DNA of 58,431 bases from contig DEHC01000009.1 in NCBI GenBank assembly GCA_002351705.1, forward strand, positions 1 to 58,431, given 5' to 3'. Shown piece by piece: positions 1-8,027 of this stretch. Source of the DNA: Gammaproteobacteria bacterium UBA2810 (GTDB taxonomy: Bacteria > Pseudomonadota > Gammaproteobacteria > Enterobacterales > Succinivibrionaceae). The position numbers and the translations under genes were made by a program. Under the pieces are notes generated by a model. That model was not told the origin of the DNA. It did no database searches and saw nothing but the letters and a program-made list of their open reading frames with translations. The stretch's first letter is position 1, and every line of letters begins with the position of its first letter.

Positions 1-88
1 AAAACATCCGCCTACTCGATTGTCCGGAGGCATGACAGTGCATGGAAAGGGCGTTAATTCAGGGGATCGGGGAGCGCAGTGAAAACTG

Positions 89-117
89 TCCTCTTTTAAT
101 GATTTTTCCTCTATAAT
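89..117 (+). promoter_or_regulatory. Putative csrA promoter
   Basis: A perfect TATAAT -10 hexamer lies at 112-117, 42 bases before the csrA start. The hexamer 17 bases upstream (TCCTCT, 89-94) is a poor -35, so the promoter may depend on an activator or on the -10 alone. Nothing else was recognised in the first 110 bases. Confidence 0.4.
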
Positions 118-159
118 GCTAAGTACAGGCACTGAATTTTTTTCCGGGGAGCGTGTGAC

Positions 160-405
160 ATGCTGGTTATAACAAGGAGGATCGGCGAGAAGATCGTCAT
201 CGGCGGCGGCGTCACCGTCACATTCCTGGGATTCAAGGGCAACCAGGCGAGGATCGGCTTTGACGCCCCGCCCAATGTCTCGGTGCTCCGCGAGGAGGTG
301 TTCAGCAAGGTCAAGGACTCCGAGGAGCCGGGGGACTTTGATCTTGTGCAGGGCGGCGGACTCTCCTCCCATGACTTTGATGACGAGGACGGAGAGAACG
401 ACTGA
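160..405 (+). CDS. csrA: Carbon storage regulator CsrA
   Basis: CsrA is a small dimeric RNA-binding protein. It represses or activates translation by binding GGA motifs in mRNA leaders and is normally titrated by Csr-type small RNAs. The 81-residue product opens with the family signature MLVITRRIGEKIVIG and continues with the five-strand core; the C-terminal VSVLREEVF keeps the conserved R of the RNA-binding face. The last 25 residues form an acidic Gly/Asp-rich tail (ending DFDDEDGEND) that the roughly 61-residue enterobacterial protein lacks. The ATG at 160 is the only sensible start. The gene is monocistronic, with a hairpin and T-run 32 bases downstream. A csrA gene close to tRNA-Arg(ACG) and tRNA-Ser(GCU) is a common gammaproteobacterial arrangement. 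Confidence 0.95.
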   Translation: MLVITRRIGEKIVIGGGVTVTFLGFKGNQARIGFDAPPNVSVLREEVFSKVKDSEEPGDFDLVQGGGLSSHDFDDEDGEND

Positions 406-436
406 CTTCCGCAGGCATTCACTCCGCCATGCCGGC

Positions 437-477
437 ATCCCGGGATTTCTGAAAGAGATTCCGGGATTTTTCTTTTT
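437..477 (+). terminator. Rho-independent terminator of csrA
   Basis: ATCCCGG (437-443) pairs with CCGGGAT (461-467), with further partial pairing inside, and is followed directly by TTTTTCTTTTT. It lies just downstream of the csrA stop. Confidence 0.85.
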
Positions 478-599
478 CAGGAACTGGGGCGCCTGGCAAC
501 AGGGTGAGACAGAAAGAAAGACAGACAGATTACGGACAAGGCCTGCAGCGCAAGGTGAGTATCCTGGGAACCAGGGAAAGAATCTGGGGAAGAACTGGA

Positions 600-676
600 T
601 GGTGCATCCGGGAGGATTCGAACCTCTGACCAATCGGTTCGTAGCCGAGTACTCTATCCAGCTGAGCTACGGATGC
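600..676 (-). tRNA. tRNA-Arg(ACG), copy 2
   Basis: Read on the minus strand, the cloverleaf starts GCATCCG at 676 and ends CGGATGC-A-CCA at 600, with CCA encoded. The anticodon loop is CTACGAA, giving anticodon ACG (A34 is expected to become inosine and read CGN codons). The T loop is TTCGAAT. The anticodon stem CTCGG/CCGAT has a C27-U43 mismatch and the T stem AGAGG/CCTCC an A49-C65 mismatch. The sequence is identical to the copy at 748-824. It is the last gene of a tRNA-Ser/tRNA-Arg/tRNA-Arg transcript. Confidence 0.95.
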
Positions 677-687
677 ACAAATGAAAC

Positions 688-718
688 GCGCCCGCAGGTC
701 GTGTTGAACCGCGGGCGC
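688..718 (-). other. GC-rich hairpin between the two tRNA-Arg genes
   Basis: GCGCCCGC (688-695) and GCGGGCGC (711-718) are perfect complements around a 15-base loop. On the minus strand the hairpin is followed by GTTTCATTT rather than a clean T-run, so it may be a processing signal or a weak terminator in the tRNA transcript. Confidence 0.5.
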
Positions 719-747
719 CTGAAACTGCGGAAAACAAGCTTTTCAGA

Positions 748-824
748 TGGTGCATCCGGGAGGATTCGAACCTCTGACCAATCGGTTCGTAGCCGAGTAC
801 TCTATCCAGCTGAGCTACGGATGC
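748..824 (-). tRNA. tRNA-Arg(ACG), copy 1
   Basis: A 77-base cloverleaf with encoded CCA (748-750), anticodon ACG and T loop TTCGAAT, identical base for base to the copy at 600-676, including the C27-U43 and A49-C65 mismatches. The sequences between the two copies differ from those on either side, so the pair looks like a genuine duplication. Confidence 0.95.
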
Positions 825-835
825 ATCAATGAAAA

Positions 836-928
836 TGGCGGTGAGAGAGGGATTTGAACCCTCGATACGACTTTTGGTCGTATACTCCCTTAGCAGGGGA
901 GCGCCTTCGGCCTCTCGGCCATCTCACC
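836..928 (-). tRNA. tRNA-Ser(GCT)
   Basis: A 93-base class II tRNA on the minus strand. The acceptor is GGTGAGA/TCTCACC with discriminator G and encoded CCA (836-838). The anticodon stem-loop CTCCC-CTGCTAA-GGGAG gives GCT. The long variable arm (TACGAC/GTCGTA) identifies a serine tRNA. It is the first gene after the promoter at 949-977. Confidence 0.97.
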
Positions 929-948
929 ACTTGTTCTCAACGGGGCAC

Positions 949-977
949 ATCTTACACGGTGCGGCGGTTTTCGTCAA
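949..977 (-). promoter_or_regulatory. Promoter of the tRNA-Ser/tRNA-Arg operon
   Basis: On the minus strand TTGACG (972-977) and TAAGAT (949-954) are separated by exactly 17 bases. They are followed by a GC-rich discriminator (GTGCCCC), typical of stringently controlled stable-RNA promoters. The tRNA-Ser begins about 20 bases downstream. Confidence 0.75.
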
Positions 978-1172
978 GCCTTTTTTGCTCATACGCCGCA
1001 AATCGCGCGGAGCCTTGCTCAATGCGACGGAATGTTTCATATAACCACCGCATTCACAGTGCTGACCGACCACCCCTGATGCTATTATCCCTCAGGAGGA
1101 AAGAGTTCCCGCGGCGGTCCGGATCCGCCGTTCCTTATGATAAAATTCAGGGCCTGAGGAGGGAGGTTGCAG

Positions 1173-2597
1173 GTGGCTATGCCGGACATGGATATCGCTA
1201 GGGGCTTGAAGGAAATCCCGCACTCGTATGAGGCCGAGCAGGCCGTCCTCGGCTCACTGCTCCTCGACAACGAGCTCTGGAGCGACCTCTCCGAAATCCT
1301 CCGCGAGGAGGACTTCTACACCGGACAGCACCGGCTCATCTTCCGCTCCATTGAGGCCCTCCTCTCGAAGGCCGAGGGCAAGGCCGACATCCTCACGCTC
1401 TCGCAGTACCTGAGCGACGCGGGGCTCCTCACCGACGCAGGAGGGCGGCCCTATCTCGCCGAGCTCCTCTCCAAGGCCCGCGGCTCGTCGAGGGCCATCG
1501 CCTATGCCGGCGTCATCAGGGACAAGTCCGTCGCGAGGCAGCTCATCAATGTCGGCGCCGAGATGTCGAAGCTTGCCTACGGGCAGGGCACCAGGGACAT
1601 CCAGAGCATCGTCGGATCCGCCGAGGAGCTCTTCCTCAATGTCGTCGAGCGGGCCGACACGGGAAGCCGCGGGCCGGTCCTTGCGAAGGACGTCGTCAAC
1701 GAGGTCCTCACCACGATGCAGCAGAGGGCGGAGGACTACGCGAACCACCGCCTGAGCGACGTCACCGGAATATCCACGGGCTTTGTGGATCTTGACCGCA
1801 TGACCAAGGGATTCCACGGCGGCGAGCTCATCATCATCGCGGCGAGGCCGGCAATGGGAAAGTCAGCCTTCGGCATGAACATCGTGCAGAACATCGTCCT
1901 CAACGAGGAGTACAGGAAGAAGGACACCGCGGCGCTCGTCTTCTCCCTTGAAATGCCTGCCCGACAGATTGTCACGAGGCTTATCAGCTCCGTCTCGTAT
2001 GTCAGCCAGGACAAGCTTGAGCGTGGTGCCTTCGAGAAAGATGACTACATGAAGGTCATCCACGCCGCGAAGCTCATCAACTCGGTGAACCTCTTCATCG
2101 ATGACGGAAACGATCTGACCCCCTCCGAGCTCCGCGCGAGGGCGAGGAAGCTTGCCCGTGAGCACAAGCTCGGCATTATCCTCATCGACTACCTGCAGCT
2201 CATGAGGGGATCCGGCAAGTACCGTGACAACCGGGCGCTCGAGATAGGCGAAATATCCCGCTCCATGAAGATCCTCGCGAAGGAGATGAACATCCCGGTC
2301 GTCGCGCTCGCGCAGCTCAACCGAGGCGTCGAGGGAAGGACGGACAAGCGGCCGATGAACGCTGACCTCCGAGAGTCCGGAGCCATAGAGCAGGACGCGG
2401 ACGTCATCATGTTCATCTACCGCGAGGAAGTCTACAAGAAGGATGATCCGAACCTCAAGGGCAAGACTGAAATCATCATCGGCAAGCAGAGAAACGGCCC
2501 TATCGGCACGGTCAACCTGATATTCAATCCGGAATGCGCCCGCTTCTCCTCGGTTGACACCAGGGACTACGGACCGGGGCCGGAGACCGGAAGGTAA
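1173..2597 (+). CDS. dnaB: Replicative DNA helicase DnaB
   Basis: DnaB is the hexameric 5'-3' helicase that unwinds the replication fork and recruits primase. The N-terminal helical domain (IPHSYEAEQAVLGSLLLDNE) is followed by a RecA-fold ATPase with Walker A ARPAMGKSAFG and Walker B GIILIDYLQL, and by the DnaB motif with RESGAIEQDADVIMF. Length (about 474 residues) matches the family; no intein is present. The start is ambiguous: TTG 1167, GTG 1173 and ATG 1179 are in frame. The ribosome-binding site AGGAGGGAGG (1157-1166) overlaps nothing and best fits GTG 1173, though ATG 1179 is possible. alr follows 128 bases downstream in the same direction, the same order as in Escherichia coli. Confidence 0.96.
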   Translation: MAMPDMDIARGLKEIPHSYEAEQAVLGSLLLDNELWSDLSEILREEDFYTGQHRLIFRSIEALLSKAEGKADILTLSQYLSDAGLLTDAGGRPYLAELLSKARGSSRAIAYAGVIRDKSVARQLINVGAEMSKLAYGQGTRDIQSIVGSAEELFLNVVERADTGSRGPVLAKDVVNEVLTTMQQRAEDYANHRLSDVTGISTGFVDLDRMTKGFHGGELIIIAARPAMGKSAFGMNIVQNIVLNEEYRKKDTAALVFSLEMPARQIVTRLISSVSYVSQDKLERGAFEKDDYMKVIHAAKLINSVNLFIDDGNDLTPSELRARARKLAREHKLGIILIDYLQLMRGSGKYRDNRALEIGEISRSMKILAKEMNIPVVALAQLNRGVEGRTDKRPMNADLRESGAIEQDADVIMFIYREEVYKKDDPNLKGKTEIIIGKQRNGPIGTVNLIFNPECARFSSVDTRDYGPGPETGR

Positions 2598-2605
2598 AAT
2601 TGCTC

Positions 2606-2633
2606 TCCGCCGGCTCTCCGTCCGGCCGGCGGA
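2606..2633 (+). other. dnaB-alr intercistronic hairpin
   Basis: TCCGCCGGC (2606-2614) pairs with GCCGGCGGA (2625-2633). There is no T-run, so it is more likely an mRNA-stability or attenuation element than a full terminator. Confidence 0.45.
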
Positions 2634-2725
2634 TAACTCCTGGGCCGCGTGCGGCCGCCGGGCGGGAACAGGCCATGGGAGCTTTTGCTTTCACGTCCTC
2701 CACAGGAAAATAAGAAGGAAAGAAG

Positions 2726-3799
2726 ATGCAGAAAGTCATCGCTTCGATAGACAGGGAAGCCCTCAGGTACAACTTCAGGGTGATCAAAAGCCATGTGCCC
2801 GGATCGAAGATTATCGCCGTGGTCAAGGCAAACGCCTACGGCCACGGCCTTCTTGAGGTGGCAAAGACCCTGTCCGACGCCGACGCGTATGCCGTCGCGA
2901 GGATCGAGGAGGCGCTCGAGCTCAGGAGCGGCGGCATCGTGAAGCCGATTATCCTCCTCGAGGGGCTCTTCAACCCCGAGGACGTGCAGGTTGTCTCGGC
3001 AAGCAGCCTCGAGACCGCGGTCGGCTCCTGGGAGCAGCTTGAGTGGATTGAGAAGGCGAATCTCCAGAGCCCCGTGAAGGTCTGGATGGCCCTAAATACC
3101 GGCATGCACCGCCTGGGCCTCAACGAGGACGAGGCTGATGAGTTCTACAGCCGCCTGATGAAGTCCTCCAATGTAGTGAAGCCCATCGGCCTCATCTCCC
3201 ACCTGAGCTGCGCGGACGATCTCTCGAGCGACTACACGAAGAAGCAGATTGATGTCTTCAGAAGGTTCGCGTCAGCGCACGAGTGCCACACCGCGCTCGC
3301 GAACTCCGCCGGCATCCTCAGCTGGCCTGAGTCGCATACCGACTACGTGCGTCCCGGCATCATCCTCTACGGCGTCTCTCCCTATGACGGGAAGACCGGA
3401 GAGGATCTCGGGCTCAGGCCGGTCATGACATTGAAGAGCAACCTCATTGCCGTGAGGAAGGTCAGGAAGGGCGACAAGGTCGGCTACGGCGCCACCTGGA
3501 CCGCTCCGCGCGACACCAGGCTCGGCATCGTCGCCATGGGCTACGGCGACGGCTATCCGAGGCAGGCCCCGAACGGCACCCCGGTGCTCATCAACGGCCG
3601 CATCGCGGGAACGGCGGGCCATGTCTGCATGGACATGATGGCAATTGATCTGGGGCCTGACTCTGCTGATAAGGTAGGCGACGAGGTCATCCTCTGGGGG
3701 AAGGGGCTTCCTGTGGAGAAGATCGCGGAGCTCGTCGACACGATTCCCTATGAGCTGGTGCTGAGGCTCACCGACCGGGTAGTGAAGGAGTACGTCTGA
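2726..3799 (+). CDS. alr: Alanine racemase
   Basis: This PLP enzyme interconverts L- and D-alanine and supplies D-alanine for peptidoglycan. The 357-residue protein has the N-terminal PLP barrel with the Schiff-base lysine in VVKANAYGHG (near residue 34), the barrel segment SHLSCADD, and the C-terminal beta domain with VGYGATW (the motif around the catalytic tyrosine) and GHVCMDM. Length is that of E. coli Alr. The ATG at 2726 is preceded by an AAGGAAAGAAG purine tract. It lies downstream of dnaB and may be co-transcribed. Whether this is the biosynthetic Alr or a catabolic DadX-type enzyme cannot be told from sequence alone; position beside dnaB favours Alr. Confidence 0.95.
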   Translation: MQKVIASIDREALRYNFRVIKSHVPGSKIIAVVKANAYGHGLLEVAKTLSDADAYAVARIEEALELRSGGIVKPIILLEGLFNPEDVQVVSASSLETAVGSWEQLEWIEKANLQSPVKVWMALNTGMHRLGLNEDEADEFYSRLMKSSNVVKPIGLISHLSCADDLSSDYTKKQIDVFRRFASAHECHTALANSAGILSWPESHTDYVRPGIILYGVSPYDGKTGEDLGLRPVMTLKSNLIAVRKVRKGDKVGYGATWTAPRDTRLGIVAMGYGDGYPRQAPNGTPVLINGRIAGTAGHVCMDMMAIDLGPDSADKVGDEVILWGKGLPVEKIAELVDTIPYELVLRLTDRVVKEYV

Positions 3800-3805
3800 T
3801 CCCTC

Positions 3806-3833
3806 CTGCCGCGGGACAGCTTTCCCGCGGCAG
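3806..3833 (+). terminator. Possible alr terminator hairpin
   Basis: An 11-bp perfect stem (CTGCCGCGGGA 3806-3816, TCCCGCGGCAG 3823-3833) lies 7 bases after the alr stop. Only a short pyrimidine run (CCTTTCC) follows, so termination strength is uncertain. Confidence 0.55.
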
Positions 3834-3880
3834 CCTTTCCGCCGGCGCCTCACAGCCTCACGTCAGGAATGTCCGGGCAT

Positions 3881-3910
3881 AAAAAAACCGGAGGCTGCGC
3901 CTCCGGCTTT
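3881..3910 (-). terminator. Bidirectional terminator between convergent genes
   Basis: CCGGAGGC (3888-3895) pairs with GCCTCCGG (3899-3906). Seven A's (3881-3887) give a U7 tract for the minus-strand gene at 3940-4290, while CTTTCT follows on the plus side. Confidence 0.85.
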
Positions 3911-3939
3911 CTGATCATGCAGAGAGATCCGCCGTGACT

Positions 3940-4290
3940 TTACTGGCGGTTGTTCTCAGCCTGATGTGCATCATCATAGTTGGCTGCGTTCTTGATCTGA
4001 TCCTCATCCTCGGTGCTCGGGTCCTTGCGGTCTGCTCCGGGGCCGTTTCCGGTGTAGGAGTCACCGACCATCGCAACCTCCTCATGGAAGTCTCCGGACT
4101 CGGGCTGGTAGCGGCACTTCTGTCCCTGGATACACTTCATGTAGAACCAGGGCTTTGCCTGCCATTTTGCCTTAGGGAACTGGATTATGAAGAAGTTGTC
4201 CTCGGCTCTGTAGACGCTGCCGCTCCACTTGGTGTCGCTGCAGAAAAACAGGCCGCCGATGATGACGATGATGAACAGTATGGCTTTCAC
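3940..4290 (-). CDS. Small exported or membrane-anchored hypothetical protein
   Basis: This 116-residue protein matches no family I recognise. Residues 1-17 form a hydrophobic segment (MKAILFIIVIIGGLFFC) that could be an inner-membrane anchor or uncleaved signal. The following 60 residues are rich in aromatics and contain a Cys pair (MKCIQGQKCRY). The C-terminal 40 residues are hydrophilic, Asp/Glu/Asn-rich and probably disordered. The start is GTG at 4290, 7 bases after GGGGGAG. A strong terminator follows the stop, which supports a real minus-strand gene over the opposing plus-strand reading frame of similar size. It is monocistronic and divergent from dusA. Confidence 0.65.
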   Translation of the reverse strand: MKAILFIIVIIGGLFFCSDTKWSGSVYRAEDNFFIIQFPKAKWQAKPWFYMKCIQGQKCRYQPESGDFHEEVAMVGDSYTGNGPGADRKDPSTEDEDQIKNAANYDDAHQAENNRQ

Positions 4291-4515
4291 TGCTTTCTCC
4301 CCCGCTCGTAAAGTTTTGTGCAGTCCGGCCCGCTGCCACGGCGGGTCACGTTGATATTTCCGGCCATTTTAGCATAATGAATAGGCAAGTCTGTCATTAA
4401 TGCGCTGTTTTTTTGCTTTTCTGCATGGTTTTGTGGCATTCTGCGCCCGTGAACGACCATCAGGCGCCCGCCCTTTCTGCTAAAATCCCAGTCTCTTTCC
4501 AAGTGAGGTTCCGAC

Positions 4516-5535
4516 GTGCCTGATTTTCCCTCTTTCCGCTTCTGTACTGCCCCGATGCTCGACTGGACTGACCGCCACTGCCGCCGCTTCTGGAGGATCA
4601 TGACGAAGAAGTCCCTTCTGTACACCGAAATGGTGACAAGCGGTGCGATCATCTACGGGAAGAACGACTACCTCGCCTTTGACGGGGCAGAGCATCCGGT
4701 CGCCGTGCAGCTCGCCGGGTGCGATCCTAAGGATCTCGCTCTCTGCGCGAAAAGGGCGGAGGAGAAGGGCTACGACGAAATAAACCTCAACTGCGGCTGC
4801 CCCTCTGACCGGGTGCAGAACGGCGGGTTCGGGGCGGCGCTGATGCTGAGGCCCGATCTTGTCGCCGACATCTTGAAGGCCATGACCGATGCCGTCTCCG
4901 TCCCCGTTACGGTGAAGTGCCGCATCGGCATCGACAACGAGGACTCCCCGGACTTCCTCCGGAACTTCGTGAGGAAGGTGAGCGCCGCGGGCTGCGGCCG
5001 CTTCATCATCCATGCGCGGAAGGCCTGGCTTGAGGGCCTGAGCCCGAGCGAGAACCGCACCGTACCTCCGCTCATCTACGAGCGTGTCCATATGATAAAG
5101 CGGGAGTTCCCGGATCTTGAGATCGTGATTAACGGCGGGCTCACCGATCTCGGCGCCTGCCTTGGGGAGCTCCGTGAGCTTGACGGGGTGATGGTCGGCA
5201 GGGCGGCGTGGGAGAACCCGGCGATGCTCCTGGACGTTGATGAGAAAATCTTCGGTGCGGAGAGAAACGCGATGAGCCGGGCGGACGTTGTCCGGGAGTA
5301 CCTCAGCTATATCGAGGATGAGCTCTCAAGAGGCGTGAAGCTCACGGCCCTCGTGAAGCCTATGCTCGGCATCTTCCACGCCTGCCCCGGCGGGAAGCTC
5401 TTCCGCAAGGCGGTAAGCGAGGAGGCCTGGAAGAAGGGCGCCGGCGCAGAGGTTGTGGAGAATGCTCTTCTTGAGCAGAAAAAAGCGGAGGAGGCGTTCC
5501 TTGAGTACAGGAGCAGCCTCCCCCGGAGTGAGTGA
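4516..5535 (+). CDS. dusA: tRNA-dihydrouridine(20/20a) synthase DusA
   Basis: This FMN enzyme reduces uridine to dihydrouridine in the tRNA D loop using NADPH. The 339-residue sequence follows DusA closely: APMLDWTDRHCR near the N-terminus, LYTEMVTSGAI, NLNCGCPSDRVQNGGFGA (containing the catalytic Cys), the FMN-phosphate region KCRIGIDN and IHARKAWLEGLSP. The DusA-type helical tRNA-binding domain follows. The WLEGLSP segment and the MLDWTDRHCR motif distinguish DusA from DusB and DusC. The start is GTG at 4516, 7 bases after AAGTGAGG. It converges on the DUF4136 lipoprotein gene, only 14 bases away. Confidence 0.95.
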   Translation: MPDFPSFRFCTAPMLDWTDRHCRRFWRIMTKKSLLYTEMVTSGAIIYGKNDYLAFDGAEHPVAVQLAGCDPKDLALCAKRAEEKGYDEINLNCGCPSDRVQNGGFGAALMLRPDLVADILKAMTDAVSVPVTVKCRIGIDNEDSPDFLRNFVRKVSAAGCGRFIIHARKAWLEGLSPSENRTVPPLIYERVHMIKREFPDLEIVINGGLTDLGACLGELRELDGVMVGRAAWENPAMLLDVDEKIFGAERNAMSRADVVREYLSYIEDELSRGVKLTALVKPMLGIFHACPGGKLFRKAVSEEAWKKGAGAEVVENALLEQKKAEEAFLEYRSSLPRSE

Positions 5536-5549
5536 CAGTCAGTCAGGAT

Positions 5550-6137
5550 TTATTCCTTGCAGGAAGGAAGGTCCTTGGTCAGGTTCCTGATGAGCTTGCC
5601 TGCGGCCTTCTTCTTCCACTCGTCAAGGGCGAGAGGGCCGGTGGTGAATGCCTGTACGGCTCCGCTCCAGAGAACCGGGCCGGCGCCGGCAGCGCTGCGG
5701 ATTACCATCTGGATGGTTCCCTTCTGCTTCTCGTTGACGCCCGGGGTAAGGCCGATCTCCTTGAAGAGGCCGTCATCAACCGCGTCGCCGGCGCCGGCGG
5801 TGCCGGTCGTCACGATGATGTCTGCCTTGTCCTTCGCGTCAACCTCAACGAAGCCGAGCTCGGTGAGCCTCTCCTTCACTGCGTTCATGATGTAGAGATT
5901 CCACCTGCCGCTGTTCTTCGCAGCCTTGCCTTCCTCCTGGAAGAACTTGAGGTTCGTCGCGCCCCACGAGTCAAGCGTGGTGGAGGTCGAGGTCATCTGC
6001 ATTGCGGGCATGTTCTCATCGCTGATCTGCTGCGCCCCGGCCTCTGCGCCCGAGGAGGCCCCAGTGGGGTCGGACGCGCATCCGGTTGCGAGTGCGCAGG
6101 CAAATGCGAGCGCGATGAGCATATTTCTGGTTTTCAT
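5550..6137 (-). CDS. DUF4136-like lipoprotein
   Basis: This is a 195-residue predicted lipoprotein. A lipoprotein signal peptide (LIALAFACALATGC, lipid-modified Cys at 20) is followed by a Ser/Ala-rich linker. The mature domain has alternating short strands: MNAVKERLTELGFVEVDAKDKADIIV, TIQMVIRSA and a C-terminal helix AAGKLIRNLTKDLP. This resembles the DUF4136 family of envelope lipoproteins, in which one helix is followed by the GF..v.....ADl.v pattern. The function of that family is unknown. It is encoded directly downstream of ettA on the same strand (79-base gap) but probably belongs to its own transcription unit. The family call is from pattern memory only. Confidence 0.7.
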   Translation of the reverse strand: MKTRNMLIALAFACALATGCASDPTGASSGAEAGAQQISDENMPAMQMTSTSTTLDSWGATNLKFFQEEGKAAKNSGRWNLYIMNAVKERLTELGFVEVDAKDKADIIVTTGTAGAGDAVDDGLFKEIGLTPGVNEKQKGTIQMVIRSAAGAGPVLWSGAVQAFTTGPLALDEWKKKAAGKLIRNLTKDLPSCKE

Positions 6138-6216
6138 TTTCTATCCCTGTTACATTACACAGCCTTTCCGGGGGATTTCTCCTCCGGGGAGGGCGGCATG
6201 ATGTCCGCCCCTGAGG

Positions 6217-7887
6217 CTATTTCTTTATTCTCACGTACTTGAGGCGCTTGGGCTTTACCGCGTCCTCACCGTACTTCTGTCTCTTCCAGTTCTCGTACTC
6301 GGTGAAGTTGCCCTCGAAGAAGGTAATCGAGCCGTTGTCCTGGTAGTCAAGAATATGCGTTGCGATTCGGTCGAGGAACCAGCGGTCATGGGAAATCACC
6401 ATGACGCTGCCCGGGAACACGAGGAGCGCGTTCTCGAGGGCTCTCATGGTCTCGACATCGAGATCGTTGGTCGGCTCGTCGAGGAGCAGCAGGTTGCCGC
6501 CGACCTCGAGGACCTTCGCGAGCTGCAGCCTGCCGCGCTCGCCGCCCGAGAGCTGACCGACCCGCTTCTGCTGGTCGGTGCCCTTGAAGTTGAACCTTCC
6601 GAGGTAGGCGCGGCTCGGGATCTCGTAGTTCCCGATCCTGATGATGTCCTGCCCGCCGGAGACTTCCTGGAACACGGTGTTGTCGTTGTTGAGCTTGTCC
6701 CTGAACTGGCTGACGTCAGCGATGACAACCGTGCTGCCGATTGAGATCGTGCCGGAGTCAGGCTGCTCCTTTCCGGTAATCATGCGGAAAAGCGTCGACT
6801 TTCCCGCGCCGTTCGGACCGATGATGCCGACAATGGCACCCTTGGGGACGGTGAAGCTCAGGTTGTCGATTATCACCCTGTCGCCGTAGGTCTTCGTGAG
6901 GTTCTTCACCTCAAGGACCTGGTCGCCGAGACGCGGTCCGGGCGGAATGAAGAGCTCGTTGGTCTCGTTGCGCTTCTGGAACTCCATGCTCTGCAGCTCC
7001 TCGAAGCGCTCGATGCGGGCCTTGGACTTTGCGTGGCGGCCCTTGGGGTTCTGCCTGATCCACTCAAGCTCCTTGTCCATCGACTTCTTGATGGCGGTCT
7101 GCTGGGCGTTCTCGACTGCGAGGCGCTGCTCCTTCTGCTCGAGCCAGCTTGAGTAGTTGCCCTTCCAGGGGATGCCCTCGCCGCGGTCAAGCTCGAGGAT
7201 CCAGCCTGCGGCGTTGTCGAGGAAGTAGCGGTCGTGGGTTACTGCCACAACTGTCCCCTCGTACTCGTGGAGGTAGCGCTCGAGCCAGGCGATTGACTCG
7301 GCATCGAGGTGGTTGGTAGGCTCATCGAGGAGCAGCATGTCAGGCTTCTCGAGGAGCAGGCGGCAGATGGCGACGCGCCTTCTCTCGCCTCCTGAGAGCG
7401 ACTTGATCTGCTGATCCCATGGCGGCAGGCGGAGGGCCTCGGCTGCGATCTCGAGCTGCGTGCCGACATCGCTGCCTCCGGCGGCCTGGATGATGGCCTC
7501 AAGCCTTGCCTGCTCCTTGGCGAGCGCGTCGAAGTCCGCATCCGGCTCGGCGTACCTGTCGTAGATTTTATTAAGGGCGTCCTCAGCCTCATGGAGCTTG
7601 CTGAATGACTCGTCGACGGTCTCGCGGACGGTCTTCTCGGGGTCGAACACCGGCTCCTGCGGCAGATAGCCGATCTTGATGCCCTTCATCGGCTCGGCCT
7701 CGCCCTCGATGTCCTTGTCGACGCCTGCCATAATCTTGAGGAGGGTGGATTTTCCCGCGCCGTTGAGTCCCAGGACGCCGATCTTGGCTCCGGGATAGAA
7801 CGACAGACTGATGTTGCGCAGGATGTGCCGGTTCGGGGGAATGACCTTCCCGACCCGGTTCATGGTGAAAATAAACTGTGCAGCCAT
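6217..7887 (-). CDS. ettA: Energy-dependent translational throttle protein EttA
   Basis: EttA is an ABC-F ATPase that binds the ribosomal E site and gates the start of elongation according to ATP/ADP ratio; it has no membrane domain. The 556-residue protein (E. coli 555) contains two ABC cassettes. The first has GLNGAGKST and the signature LSGGERRR with LLLDEPTNHLD; the second has GPNGAGKST, LSGGERGRLQ and LLLDEPTNDLD. They are joined by the P-site tRNA-interacting linker (RQNPKGRHAKSKARIERF). The reading frame is open a further 56 codons upstream, but homology begins at MAAQFIFTMNRVGK, so the ATG at 7887 is chosen. A GAGAT purine tract precedes it. Confidence 0.96.
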   Translation of the reverse strand: MAAQFIFTMNRVGKVIPPNRHILRNISLSFYPGAKIGVLGLNGAGKSTLLKIMAGVDKDIEGEAEPMKGIKIGYLPQEPVFDPEKTVRETVDESFSKLHEAEDALNKIYDRYAEPDADFDALAKEQARLEAIIQAAGGSDVGTQLEIAAEALRLPPWDQQIKSLSGGERRRVAICRLLLEKPDMLLLDEPTNHLDAESIAWLERYLHEYEGTVVAVTHDRYFLDNAAGWILELDRGEGIPWKGNYSSWLEQKEQRLAVENAQQTAIKKSMDKELEWIRQNPKGRHAKSKARIERFEELQSMEFQKRNETNELFIPPGPRLGDQVLEVKNLTKTYGDRVIIDNLSFTVPKGAIVGIIGPNGAGKSTLFRMITGKEQPDSGTISIGSTVVIADVSQFRDKLNNDNTVFQEVSGGQDIIRIGNYEIPSRAYLGRFNFKGTDQQKRVGQLSGGERGRLQLAKVLEVGGNLLLLDEPTNDLDVETMRALENALLVFPGSVMVISHDRWFLDRIATHILDYQDNGSITFFEGNFTEYENWKRQKYGEDAVKPKRLKYVRIKK

Positions 7888-7964
7888 TTTTATCTCAGTA
7901 GAATAACTCTGTGTGATTGTACTTGATAGAGTGTTTTTTTGCCACACGTACAGGAAACAGGAAC

Positions 7965-8000
7965 AGCCCCGGAGCGCGCGGAGCCGCGCAGTCCGGGGCT
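7965..8000 (-). terminator. Terminator hairpin after the flavodoxin gene
   Basis: A long GC stem: AGCCCCGGA (7965-7973) with TCCGGGGCT (7992-8000), plus inner GCGCGG/CCGCGC pairing. On the minus strand it is followed by GTTCCTGTTTCC. It separates the flavodoxin gene from ettA. Confidence 0.6.
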
Positions 8001-8027
8001 GCTGAGCCTGACGGGTAGGACGCGCTG

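Noticed and set aside
600..824. Assembly duplication of tRNA-Arg
   Set aside because: Flanking and intervening sequences differ and both copies carry complete CCA ends, so it reads as a true duplication.
3934..4311. 125-residue plus-strand frame
   Set aside because: The opposite strand gives a protein with a membrane segment, ribosome-binding site and matching terminator; the plus-strand frame has none of these.
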